Shown: positions 10,437 through 17,243 of the stretch, piece after piece
How the letters are laid out: each line of letters starts with the position of its first letter
How positions within the stretch are numbered: position 1 is the first letter of the stretch
Assembly (NCBI RefSeq): GCF_041601295.1
Contig: NZ_JBFIII010000043.1
Coordinates: forward strand, 1 to 24,231
DNA: 24,231 nt
Reading direction: 5' to 3'
DNA from: Immundisolibacter sp.
Lineage (GTDB): Bacteria; Pseudomonadota; Gammaproteobacteria; Immundisolibacterales; Immundisolibacteraceae
Program-made: the position numbers and the translations under genes
The notes under the pieces: model-generated
The model's input: the letters and a program-made list of their open reading frames with translations, nothing else
What the model was told of the DNA's origin: nothing
Databases searched by the model: none

Positions 10437-11522
10437 ATGCCTAAGACAATGCTGGCTGCACGGCTGCACGAGGTGGGCGAAGCGCTGCGCATCGAGCAGG
10501 TGCCGGTCCCGGAAGTCGGCCCCGACGACGTGCTGGTCAAGATCGCCGCTTGCGGCACCCAGGACGGCGACCACCAGCTCATCCACGGCATGCTGCCGCT
10601 GAACCGGCGGCCCCTGATCATCGGCCACGAACCGGCAGGCACGATAGCCGCGGTGGGCAGCAATGTCCGCCAGGTCCGCGAGGGCGATCGGGTGTTCGTC
10701 TCGCCGTCGCTGTCCTGTGGCCAATGCGCCGATTGCCGGAACGGCAACGGCAACTACTGCGCCCAGTACGCGGTGATGGGCATGAGCTACTTCGCCCCGC
10801 CCGGACGCGAACGGTTCGAGCGCTACGGTGACGGTGGTTTTGCCGAATACATGCTGATTCCCGCCGGCAACGCCAATCCGCTGCCCGATACGATTTCCTT
10901 TGAACAAGCGGCCAAGATCGCTTTCCTCGGCGTGGCCCTCAAAGCCGCGGAACGCGCCCATGTTCGCGCGGGTGCCACGGTGATCGTCACCGGTGCCAGC
11001 GGCGCGCTCGGTACCTGTGCGGTGATGTGCGCGCACGCCCTAGGTGCCACCACCATCGTGGCGATTGCGCGCGACGCGGCGCGTCTGGAACGGGTGCGTC
11101 AGGTACACCCCGCGACCGTCATATCCCACGCAGCCGGAACGGACCCCGAACTTGAAGGCGTACGGGCGCTGTTACCCCAAAAGGGCGCGGACGTGCTGAT
11201 TGATTGCCTGCCAACGGCGCTGGATGTCACCCAGCGCGCCATCGGCCTGCTGCGGCGCGGCGGACGCGCGGTGCTGATCGGCGGCGTGCGCGGACCGATC
11301 AACATCGATTACCGCCACTTCATGCTGAGCGAGATCGAGGTAACCGGCTCCGTTGGCATGGGGCCGGGCACCTATCCGCGCGTGGTCGACCTGATGCGCA
11401 GCGGCGTGGTGGATTTCACCCATTTCATCACGCACCGCTTTCCCCTGGCACAAGCCAATGAGGCAATCGCGGCGGTGATGGCGAAAACGGGCGACCCGCT
11501 CGGCGTGGTGATCACGCCCTGA
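10437..11522 (+). CDS. Zinc-dependent alcohol dehydrogenase (MDR family)
   Basis: This 361-residue medium-chain dehydrogenase has a probable catalytic zinc cysteine C39 in AACGTQDGD, GHEPAG at 63-68 (H64, E65), and the four structural zinc cysteines C94, C97, C100 and C108 in CGQCADCRNGNGNYC. The cofactor fold starts at VTGASGALG (184-192). It would oxidise an alcohol or a hydroxyacyl compound with NAD(P). A TTG at 10392 would extend it by 15 residues and overlap the upstream stop, but the ATG at 10437 is preceded by a strong GGGGGGAA and begins the family's normal N-terminus, so it is preferred. Position directly after the molybdoenzyme genes suggests it acts on their product or substrate; the compound is unknown. 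Confidence 0.82.
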   Translation: MPKTMLAARLHEVGEALRIEQVPVPEVGPDDVLVKIAACGTQDGDHQLIHGMLPLNRRPLIIGHEPAGTIAAVGSNVRQVREGDRVFVSPSLSCGQCADCRNGNGNYCAQYAVMGMSYFAPPGRERFERYGDGGFAEYMLIPAGNANPLPDTISFEQAAKIAFLGVALKAAERAHVRAGATVIVTGASGALGTCAVMCAHALGATTIVAIARDAARLERVRQVHPATVISHAAGTDPELEGVRALLPQKGADVLIDCLPTALDVTQRAIGLLRRGGRAVLIGGVRGPINIDYRHFMLSEIEVTGSVGMGPGTYPRVVDLMRSGVVDFTHFITHRFPLAQANEAIAAVMAKTGDPLGVVITP

Positions 11523-11523
11523 A

Positions 11524-11535
11524 CGGCGCGCGCCG
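11524..11535. repeat. Perfect 12-bp palindrome between convergent genes
   Basis: The 14-base gap between the convergent alcohol dehydrogenase and epimerase genes is almost filled by CGGCGCGCGCCG. In RNA it could form a short GC hairpin on either strand, but there is no U tract and the loop would eat into the stem. It may be a weak bidirectional termination element or chance in GC-rich DNA. Confidence 0.3.
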
Positions 11536-11536
11536 A

Positions 11537-11965
11537 TCAGCGATGTCCGGCCGAGGCCGGCGCCGTTTCCTCAAGCTCCATTAACACCCCGCCACAGTCT
11601 TTGGGATGCAGGAACACCACCGGCAGGCCGTGCGCGCCAATGCGCGGCTCGCCCAGCACGCGGATATTGGCGGCCCTGACCGTGGCAATGGCCGCGGCAA
11701 GGTCCGGAACTTCAAAGCACAGGTGGTGCAAGCCACCGTCCGGGTTCTTTTCCAGGAACTTGGCGATCGGTGAGTGCTCGCCGAGAGGCTCCAGCAGCTC
11801 CAGCTTGGTATTGCCGGTGTCCACGAACACCGTGGTGACGCCATGCTCGGGCAACGCCAGGGGTTCCGACACCTGCGCCGGGGCGGCCAGGGACTCGCGG
11901 TAACGCAGCGCCGCGGCGCGTAGATCTGGCGTGGCGATGGCGATGTGGTTCAGGCGACCGATCAT
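11537..11965 (-). CDS. mce: Methylmalonyl-CoA epimerase (VOC family)
   Basis: This 142-residue glyoxalase-fold protein would interconvert (2S)- and (2R)-methylmalonyl-CoA. Likely metal ligands are H7 in RLNHIAIATPDL, E56 in TKLELLEPLGE, H81 in GGLHHLCFEV and E130 in GGVLMELEE, following the known pattern of the family. SPIAKFLEKNPDGGLHH is a family hallmark. It is the last gene of the minus-strand propionyl-CoA carboxylase cluster, six bases after the biotin carrier gene, and works on the carboxylase product. The next enzyme, methylmalonyl-CoA mutase, is not in the window. Lactoylglutathione lyase-like relatives are a less likely alternative given the context. Confidence 0.88.
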   Translation of the reverse strand: MIGRLNHIAIATPDLRAAALRYRESLAAPAQVSEPLALPEHGVTTVFVDTGNTKLELLEPLGEHSPIAKFLEKNPDGGLHHLCFEVPDLAAAIATVRAANIRVLGEPRIGAHGLPVVFLHPKDCGGVLMELEETAPASAGHR

Positions 11966-11971
11966 CTGCCT

Positions 11972-12505
11972 TCAGCCAACGGAAGCGAACTGGATCAGCA
12001 GCTGGTCGGCGTCCACCGTTTGACCGGCCTGGACCTCCAGTTTGACTACCGTGCCGTCACGCTCCGCGTGGAGCACGTTTTCCATCTTCATCGCCTCAAT
12101 CACACACAGTGGTGCGCCGGCTTTGACGTGCTCGCCATTCTCCACGTATAGCGCGATCAGCTTGCCTGGCATGGGCGACAGAACCAGGTTGGAGGTATCC
12201 GGTGCCTGTTTCTTCGGCATCAGGCTGTACAGCTCGTGCTCCAGCGCGCTCAGCGCCCGTGTGCTCACGCGCCGTCCGCGACGACTGATGGTCAATCGCC
12301 CCGCCGCCTGCTCCACCCGGAACCTCACCGGGTAGCCATCGATGGTCAGTTCCTGCAAGGCCTGGCCGGGGTGGAAGCGACCCTGCACCACGTGGGTGTG
12401 CTCGCCGATGGCAAACCGTGCGCTGCCCTGGTCAACTTCGCCAATATCCAGGCGCACCGGCTCGCCCTGGACTGTCACGTAATACGCCTGGTCCTTATCC
12501 GCCAT
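11972..12505 (-). CDS. Biotin carrier subunit of propionyl-CoA carboxylase (split alpha, C-terminal part)
   Basis: This 177-residue protein carries the biotinylation motif VIEAMKMEN, with biotin lysine K140, in a C-terminal carrier domain (about 106-176). The first 100 residues match the position of the linker (BT) domain that joins biotin carboxylase to carrier in one-piece PccA proteins. Here the BT and carrier parts form their own gene, starting three bases after the biotin carboxylase stop. It would carry carboxybiotin between the carboxylase and the PccB carboxyltransferase. It is longer than the fatty-acid AccB (about 150 residues) and lies in a pcc-mce cluster, which favours propionyl-CoA or another short acyl-CoA carboxylase. 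Confidence 0.83.
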   Translation of the reverse strand: MADKDQAYYVTVQGEPVRLDIGEVDQGSARFAIGEHTHVVQGRFHPGQALQELTIDGYPVRFRVEQAAGRLTISRRGRRVSTRALSALEHELYSLMPKKQAPDTSNLVLSPMPGKLIALYVENGEHVKAGAPLCVIEAMKMENVLHAERDGTVVKLEVQAGQTVDADQLLIQFASVG

Positions 12506-12508
12506 GTG

Positions 12509-14014
12509 TCAGCCTCCCTGCCCTGCGCGTTTCAGCAGTTTCCAGGGACTGTCGGCGTCTCCGGCATGCACATGGCGGGCGCGCAGTTCCTGCTGGGCGC
12601 GGATGTAGGCGGCGATGACGGCGAACTGCTCGCGCTCGCGCTCGTCAACCGGGGGGTCGACGTAACCATCGGGGTATTCCTCGGCAATGAGACTGGTCGA
12701 AATATCACCTGCCTGGAAACGGGGGTGGGCCAACAGGCTGCCCAGGAAGTCCAGATTGGTGGTCACGCCGCGGATGTCGTAGCCGTCCAGGGCATCCAGC
12801 AGGCGCGCCGTGGCCTGTTCGCGATCGGCGCCGTAGGCGATCAGCTTGGCGATCATCGGATCGTAATACATGGAAATCTCACCGCCCTCGTAGGTGCCCG
12901 AATCGACCCGAATACCGGGGCCGGTGGGTTCCCGGTAATCAGTCAGTCGACCGATGGAGGGCAGAAAGCCGCGCCGGGCGTCCTCTGCGTAAACGCGCGC
13001 CTCAATGGCCCAGCCGGTCAGAGTAACGTCGGCCTGGCTGAATTCCAGCGGCTCACCGGCAGCAATGCGGATCATCTGCTCGACCAGGTCCACGCCAGTC
13101 ACCAGCTCGGTGACCGGGTGTTCGACCTGCAGGCGGGTGTTCATCTCCAGGAAGTAGAAGTTGCGCTCCTGGTCGACGATGAACTCCACCGTGCCGGCCG
13201 AGTGGTAATCCACGGCCCGGGCCAAGGCCACCGCCTGCTCGCCCATCGCGCGGCGCACTTCGGGCGTCAGGAACAGGCTCGGCGCTTCCTCGATCACCTT
13301 CTGGTGCCGGCGCTGGATGGAGCACTCGCGCTCGCCCAGGTACACGATGTTGCCCTGCCGGTCGCCGAGCACCTGAATCTCGATGTGGCGCGGGCGGGTG
13401 ATGTATTTCTCGATGAACACCCGGTCGTCGCCGAAACTCGAACGTGCCTCGGAGGCGGCGGCGCGAAAGCCCTCGGCCATTTCCTCGCGCCGGTTGACCA
13501 CCCGCATGCCCTTGCCGCCGCCACCGGCGGTGGCCTTGATCATGACCGGGAAGCCGATCTGCTCGGCGATGCGCGCGGCCTCGTCGGGGGTGTCGATGAT
13601 GCCGACGTAACCGGGCACGGTGCTGACGCCCGCCTTGACGGCCAGTTTCTTGGACTCGATCTTGTCGCCCATGGCGCGCACGGCGCCCTGCGGCGGGCCG
13701 ATGAACACCACGCCGGCTTCCTCCAGTCGGCGGGCGAAGTCGGCGTTTTCGGACAAAAAGCCGTAGCCCGGGTGCACCGCCTGCGCCCCGCTGGCGGCGA
13801 TGACTTCAAGGATACGTTCGACGTTGAGGTAGGACTGGGCGCTGGGCGCCGGGCCGACCGGCCAGGCCTCGTCGGCCATGCGCACGTGGAGGGCATTTTT
13901 GTCGGCGTCGGAGTAGATGGCAACCGTGGCAATACCCAAGCGATTACAGGAACGAATCACCCGGCAGGCAATCTCGCCGCGGTTGGCGATCAGAATTTTT
14001 TCGAAAAGGGGCAT
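12509..14014 (-). CDS. pccA: Propionyl-CoA carboxylase alpha, biotin carboxylase part
   Basis: This 501-residue ATP-grasp enzyme carboxylates biotin with ATP and bicarbonate. It begins with FEKILIANRGEIACRVIRS, has the glycine-rich ATP lid ATAGGGGKGM (161-170), the MNTRLQVEHP catalytic segment (291-300) and the biotin carboxylase C-terminal domain. It ends near residue 500 with a tail beyond the usual AccC length of about 450, at the place where one-piece PccA would continue into the BT domain. It follows pccB after 15 bases and precedes the biotin carrier gene by three, so all three are probably co-transcribed. AccC of fatty-acid synthesis is an alternative, but accB normally precedes accC and the neighbours here are pccB and an epimerase. 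Confidence 0.86.
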   Translation of the reverse strand: MPLFEKILIANRGEIACRVIRSCNRLGIATVAIYSDADKNALHVRMADEAWPVGPAPSAQSYLNVERILEVIAASGAQAVHPGYGFLSENADFARRLEEAGVVFIGPPQGAVRAMGDKIESKKLAVKAGVSTVPGYVGIIDTPDEAARIAEQIGFPVMIKATAGGGGKGMRVVNRREEMAEGFRAAASEARSSFGDDRVFIEKYITRPRHIEIQVLGDRQGNIVYLGERECSIQRRHQKVIEEAPSLFLTPEVRRAMGEQAVALARAVDYHSAGTVEFIVDQERNFYFLEMNTRLQVEHPVTELVTGVDLVEQMIRIAAGEPLEFSQADVTLTGWAIEARVYAEDARRGFLPSIGRLTDYREPTGPGIRVDSGTYEGGEISMYYDPMIAKLIAYGADREQATARLLDALDGYDIRGVTTNLDFLGSLLAHPRFQAGDISTSLIAEEYPDGYVDPPVDEREREQFAVIAAYIRAQQELRARHVHAGDADSPWKLLKRAGQGG

Positions 14015-14029
14015 CTTTGTTTCAGTAGC

Positions 14030-15580
14030 TTAGAGCGGAATATTGCCGTGTTTCTTGAATGGTCGCTGCACGCTCTTGTTGGCCAGCATGCGCAGCGCCC
14101 GGCACAGGTGCTGGCGGGTGTGGCTGGGCGTGATCACGTCGTCGATGAAGCCGCGCTCGGCTGCCACGAAGGGGTTGGCGAAACGCTCGCGGTACTCCTG
14201 CTCCAGGCGAGCAGTCTCGGCGACCGGGTCGGCCGACTGGTCGATCTGACGCCGGTACATGACCTCGACCGCACCCTTGGGGCCCATGACGGCGATCTCG
14301 GCCGTTGGCCAGGCGTAGTTGATGTCGCCGCGAATGTGCTTGCTGCTCATCACGTCGTAGGCGCCGCCATAGGCCTTGCGGGTGATGACCGTGAGCTTGG
14401 GCACTGTGGCCTCGGCGTAGGCATACAGCAGCTTGGCGCCGTGCTTGATAATGCCGCCGCGCTCCTGGGTGGTGCCCGGCAGGAAGCCCGGCACGTCGAC
14501 CAGGGTCACCAGCGGCACGTTGAAGCAGTCGCAAAAGCGCACGAAGCGCGCCGCCTTGCGCGAGGAGTCGATGTCCAGCACGCCGGCCAGGACCTTCGGA
14601 TTGTTGGCGACGATGCCGACTGTGCGGCCTTCCATGCGGGCAAAGCCGATGACGATATTTTTGGCGTACTCGGGCTGTATCTCGAAAAAATCGCAGTGAT
14701 CGACAATCTTGTGGATCAGCTGCTTGATGTCGTACGGCTGGGTGGCGTTCTCTGGCACCAGCGTGTCCAGCGACAGCTCGACCCGGTCGGCCGGATCGTC
14801 GCAGGGATAGCCGGGCGGGGTTTCGAGGTTGTTCAGCGGCAGAAAATCGAACAGCCGCCGCGTCTGGACCATGGCCTCGATGTCGTTTTCGAGCGCGAGA
14901 TCCGCCACGCCGGATTTGGCCGTGTGGGTGACCGCGCCGCCCAGGTCTTCGGAGGTGACGTCCTCGTGAGTGACCGTTTTGACCACGTTGGGGCCGGTCA
15001 CAAACATGTAGGAACTGTCCTTCACCATGAAGATGAAGTCGGTCATGGCCGGCGAGTACACGGCACCGCCGGCGCACGGACCCATGATGATCGACAGCTG
15101 CGGCACCACGCCGGAGGCCTGTACGTTGCGCCAGAAAATTTCCGCGTACCCGCCCAGCGACGCCACGCCTTCCTGGATGCGCGCGCCGCCGGAGTCGTTC
15201 AGGCCGATCACCGGCGCGCCAACCTCGACCGCCCGGTCCATGACCTTGCAGATTTTCTCGGCATGGGTTTCCGACAGCGCGCCGCCGAACACGGTGAAAT
15301 CCTGCGAGAAAACGAAGGTCAAGCGGCCGTTGATGGTGCCGTATCCGGTCACCACGCCGTCGCCGGGGAACTGCTTGTCGCCGATGCCGAAATCCTGGCA
15401 GCGGTGCTGCTTGAGCGTGTCGAGCTCGCAGAACGAATCGGTGTCCAGCAGCAAGCCGATGCGCTCACGCGCCGTCAGCTTGCCCTTGCCATGCTGCGCC
15501 GCGATGCGGTCCGTGCCGCCGCCAAGCTGTGCCGCCGCCCGGGCAGCATCCAGACGGTCGAGAATAGTATTGCCGCTCAA
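14030..15580 (-). CDS. pccB: Propionyl-CoA carboxylase beta subunit
   Basis: This 516-residue carboxyltransferase moves the carboxyl group from biotin to propionyl-CoA, giving (S)-methylmalonyl-CoA. It has paired crotonase-like halves, with NDSGGARIQEGVASLGGY (128-145) and MGPCAGGAVYSPAMTDF (166-182) in the first and DVPGFLPGTTQERGG (362-376) in the second. The aspartate in AYGGAYDVMSS (D409) is at the position that, in actinobacterial carboxyltransferases, favours propionyl- over acetyl-CoA. The start is a TTG: a strong GGGGGAGGG lies six bases upstream and the N-terminus matches the family, while no ATG is suitably placed. The gene follows gltA on the same strand after 97 bases and begins the pccB-pccA-carrier-mce run. 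Confidence 0.9.
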   Translation of the reverse strand: MSGNTILDRLDAARAAAQLGGGTDRIAAQHGKGKLTARERIGLLLDTDSFCELDTLKQHRCQDFGIGDKQFPGDGVVTGYGTINGRLTFVFSQDFTVFGGALSETHAEKICKVMDRAVEVGAPVIGLNDSGGARIQEGVASLGGYAEIFWRNVQASGVVPQLSIIMGPCAGGAVYSPAMTDFIFMVKDSSYMFVTGPNVVKTVTHEDVTSEDLGGAVTHTAKSGVADLALENDIEAMVQTRRLFDFLPLNNLETPPGYPCDDPADRVELSLDTLVPENATQPYDIKQLIHKIVDHCDFFEIQPEYAKNIVIGFARMEGRTVGIVANNPKVLAGVLDIDSSRKAARFVRFCDCFNVPLVTLVDVPGFLPGTTQERGGIIKHGAKLLYAYAEATVPKLTVITRKAYGGAYDVMSSKHIRGDINYAWPTAEIAVMGPKGAVEVMYRRQIDQSADPVAETARLEQEYRERFANPFVAAERGFIDDVITPSHTRQHLCRALRMLANKSVQRPFKKHGNIPL

Positions 15581-15586
15581 ACGTCA

Positions 15587-15595
15587 CCCTCCCCC
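15587..15595 (-). promoter_or_regulatory. Strong ribosome binding site for the TTG start of pccB
   Basis: On the minus strand GGGGGAGGG stands six bases before TTG AGC GGC. This anti-16S match is the main reason to accept the rare TTG start codon. Confidence 0.65.
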
Positions 15596-15680
15596 GGGGA
15601 CTACCGCCACCGCTTGCACGGATCGGTGGAAACTAACTTAAAAACCTGGTCAGGCAGTGACAGGCACGGCACCGAGGCAA

Positions 15681-16973
15681 CTATGGACGGGCCTTGATGG
15701 GCGTGTAATCGCGCTCGGTCGAGCCGACATAGATCTGCCGCGGGCGACCGATCTTGGCACCCTGGTCCAGCATCTCCTTCCACTGCGCGATCCAGCCGGG
15801 CAGGCGACCGATCGCAAACATCACCGTGAACATATTGGCCGGGATGCCCATGGCGTGATAGATGATTCCGGAATAGAAATCGACGTTCGGGTACAGCTTA
15901 CGGTCGACGAAATAGCTGTCCGAACGGGCCGCTTCCTCAAGCTGCTTGGCGATCTTGAGCAGCGGCTCGTCCTCCTGCCCGAGCTTGGCAAGCACCGTGT
16001 CGGCAGTGCGCTTGATGATCGTGGCGCGCGGGTCGTAGTTCTTGTAGACGCGGTGGCCAAAGCCCATCAGGCGGAATGCGTCGTTCGGATCCTTGGCCTT
16101 GAGGACGAATTTCTGCACATCGCCACCGTCACGCTGGATTTCTTCCAGCATTTCCAGCACTTCCTGATTGGCACCGCCGTGCAGCGGCCCCCACAGGGCT
16201 AGGATTCCGGCCGATACGGCCGCGAACAGGTTGGCCCGCGAGGAACCCACCAGGCGCACGGTGGAGGTGGAACAGTTCTGTTCGTGGTCGGCATGCAGGA
16301 TGAGCAGAACCTTCAGGGCCTTGACCAGATCCTCATCCACCACGTAAGGCTCGCACGGCACGCCGAACATCATGCGCAGGAAATTGGCGCAATAGCCGAG
16401 GCTGTTGTCCGGATACAGCAATGGGTGGCCAATGGATTGCTTGTACGCATACGCCGCGATGGTGGTGATCTTGGCGAACAGACGCACGATCGACAGCTCC
16501 ACCTCGTCCGGCGTCTGGTCCATCTTGGCCAGCTCCGGGTAGTAGGCGGACATGGCACACACCGCCGACGACAGGATGGCCATCGGGTGCGCCCCGGGCG
16601 GGAAGCGGTCGATCAGTTCCTTCAAACCCTCATGGATCATGGAGTGACGACTCACCTGGGCGCGAAACGCCTTCAGTTCGGCCTGGTTTGGCAAATGGCC
16701 GTAAATCAGCAGGTGCGCCGTTTCGGTGAACGACGAGTTCTCGGCCAACTGTTCGATCGGAATGCCGCGGTAGCGCAGGATGCCCTGCTCACCGTCCAGA
16801 AAGGTGATGGCACTGGTGGTCGCACCGGTATTCATATATGCCGGATCCATCGTGATGTACCCGGTCCGCGCGCGCAGGTCGCTGATATCGATGGCTTTTT
16901 CACCCTCCGAGCCGGTCATCACCGGAAACTCGTGGATCTGCCCTTCGATTTCTAGTTTGATGCAGTCGGCCAT
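15681..16973 (-). CDS. gltA: Citrate synthase, hexameric (type II/GltA) form
   Basis: This 430-residue enzyme condenses oxaloacetate and acetyl-CoA to citrate. The catalytic residues are visible: H265 in GPLHGGANQ, H307 in GFGHRVYKNYDPRA and D365 in YPNVDFYSGI. The length and the N-terminal beta-rich domain (about 1-50) match the proteobacterial hexameric form that is often inhibited by NADH. The ATG at 16973 is preceded by AGGA seven bases upstream. An in-frame extension upstream is open but has no family similarity. The gene is divergent from ilvB across a 270-base region and stands upstream of pccB on the same strand. Methylcitrate synthase is a conceivable alternative given the propionate genes, but those proteins lack this N-terminal domain and are about 370-390 residues long. 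Confidence 0.92.
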   Translation of the reverse strand: MADCIKLEIEGQIHEFPVMTGSEGEKAIDISDLRARTGYITMDPAYMNTGATTSAITFLDGEQGILRYRGIPIEQLAENSSFTETAHLLIYGHLPNQAELKAFRAQVSRHSMIHEGLKELIDRFPPGAHPMAILSSAVCAMSAYYPELAKMDQTPDEVELSIVRLFAKITTIAAYAYKQSIGHPLLYPDNSLGYCANFLRMMFGVPCEPYVVDEDLVKALKVLLILHADHEQNCSTSTVRLVGSSRANLFAAVSAGILALWGPLHGGANQEVLEMLEEIQRDGGDVQKFVLKAKDPNDAFRLMGFGHRVYKNYDPRATIIKRTADTVLAKLGQEDEPLLKIAKQLEEAARSDSYFVDRKLYPNVDFYSGIIYHAMGIPANMFTVMFAIGRLPGWIAQWKEMLDQGAKIGRPRQIYVGSTERDYTPIKARP

Positions 16974-16995
16974 CGCGGTTCCTGTTGTCGGTTTG

Positions 16996-17025
16996 TTCAG
17001 GATTCCCTGAGTGTCAGGGCCTGAA
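16996..17025 (-). promoter_or_regulatory. Twelve-base-pair stem-loop in the gltA 5' leader
   Basis: TTCAGG (16996-17001) pairs with CCTGAA (17020-17025), and CCCTGA (17005-17010) pairs with TCAGGG (17014-17019) around a three-base loop, with only a three-base bulge. The stem ends 22 bases before the gltA ATG, just upstream of its ribosome binding site. There is no U tract, so it is not an ordinary terminator on either strand. It could affect translation or stability of the gltA message, or bind a protein as DNA. Confidence 0.5.
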
Positions 17026-17037
17026 TGGCGGTGCGCG

Positions 17038-17063
17038 CCAGACCCCTCGTCGAAGGGTTCTGG
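17038..17063 (-). promoter_or_regulatory. Second stem-loop in the gltA 5' leader
   Basis: CCAGA at 17038-17042 pairs with TCTGG at 17059-17063, and an inner four-base stem closes a six-base loop after one mismatch. It lies 12 bases further from the gltA start than the first stem-loop, within the same predicted leader. Alone it is modest; together with its neighbour it suggests a structured leader. Confidence 0.35.
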
Positions 17064-17103
17064 CGGGTCTCGAGCCGCGCTTCGGTGCGCCGCGGAGCGT
17101 GCG

Positions 17104-17130
17104 ATTCTAGCAGCGGCCCTGTATTGCCAA
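17104..17130 (-). promoter_or_regulatory. Candidate sigma-70 promoter for gltA
   Basis: On the minus strand a TAGAAT -10 (17104-17109) is preceded by TGC, an extended -10, and by TTGGCA (17125-17130) at a short 15-base spacing. A transcript would start near 17097 and have a leader of roughly 125 bases that includes both stem-loops. The short spacing lowers confidence. Confidence 0.35.
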
Positions 17131-17190
17131 CAACGCGCGGGCCAATAGCCAGCGCAGCGGCCGAATCTGCTATCCTCGCCGACCTTTTTT

Positions 17191-17205
17191 CGGACGCTGC
17201 GTCCG
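17191..17205 (+). repeat. Small hairpin in the ilvB leader
   Basis: CGGACG, CTG, CGTCCG forms a perfect six-base stem with a three-base loop 38 bases before the ilvB start. It follows a run of T rather than preceding one, so it is not a plus-strand terminator. No short leader peptide rich in Ile, Val or Leu was found upstream, so classical ilv attenuation is not supported. Confidence 0.3.
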
Positions 17206-17243
17206 TATCCCACCCCACAGCGCACATCTATACCGGAGGGCAC

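Noticed and set aside
12236..15697. Plus-strand open frame of 1153 codons
   Set aside because: It is antisense to the biotin carrier, biotin carboxylase and pccB genes, which have complete family motifs. Long antisense frames are common in GC-rich coding DNA.
17025..17243. Possible ilv attenuator leader peptide
   Set aside because: The only ATG-started frame is not rich in Ile, Val or Leu, and no terminator hairpin with a U tract precedes ilvB.
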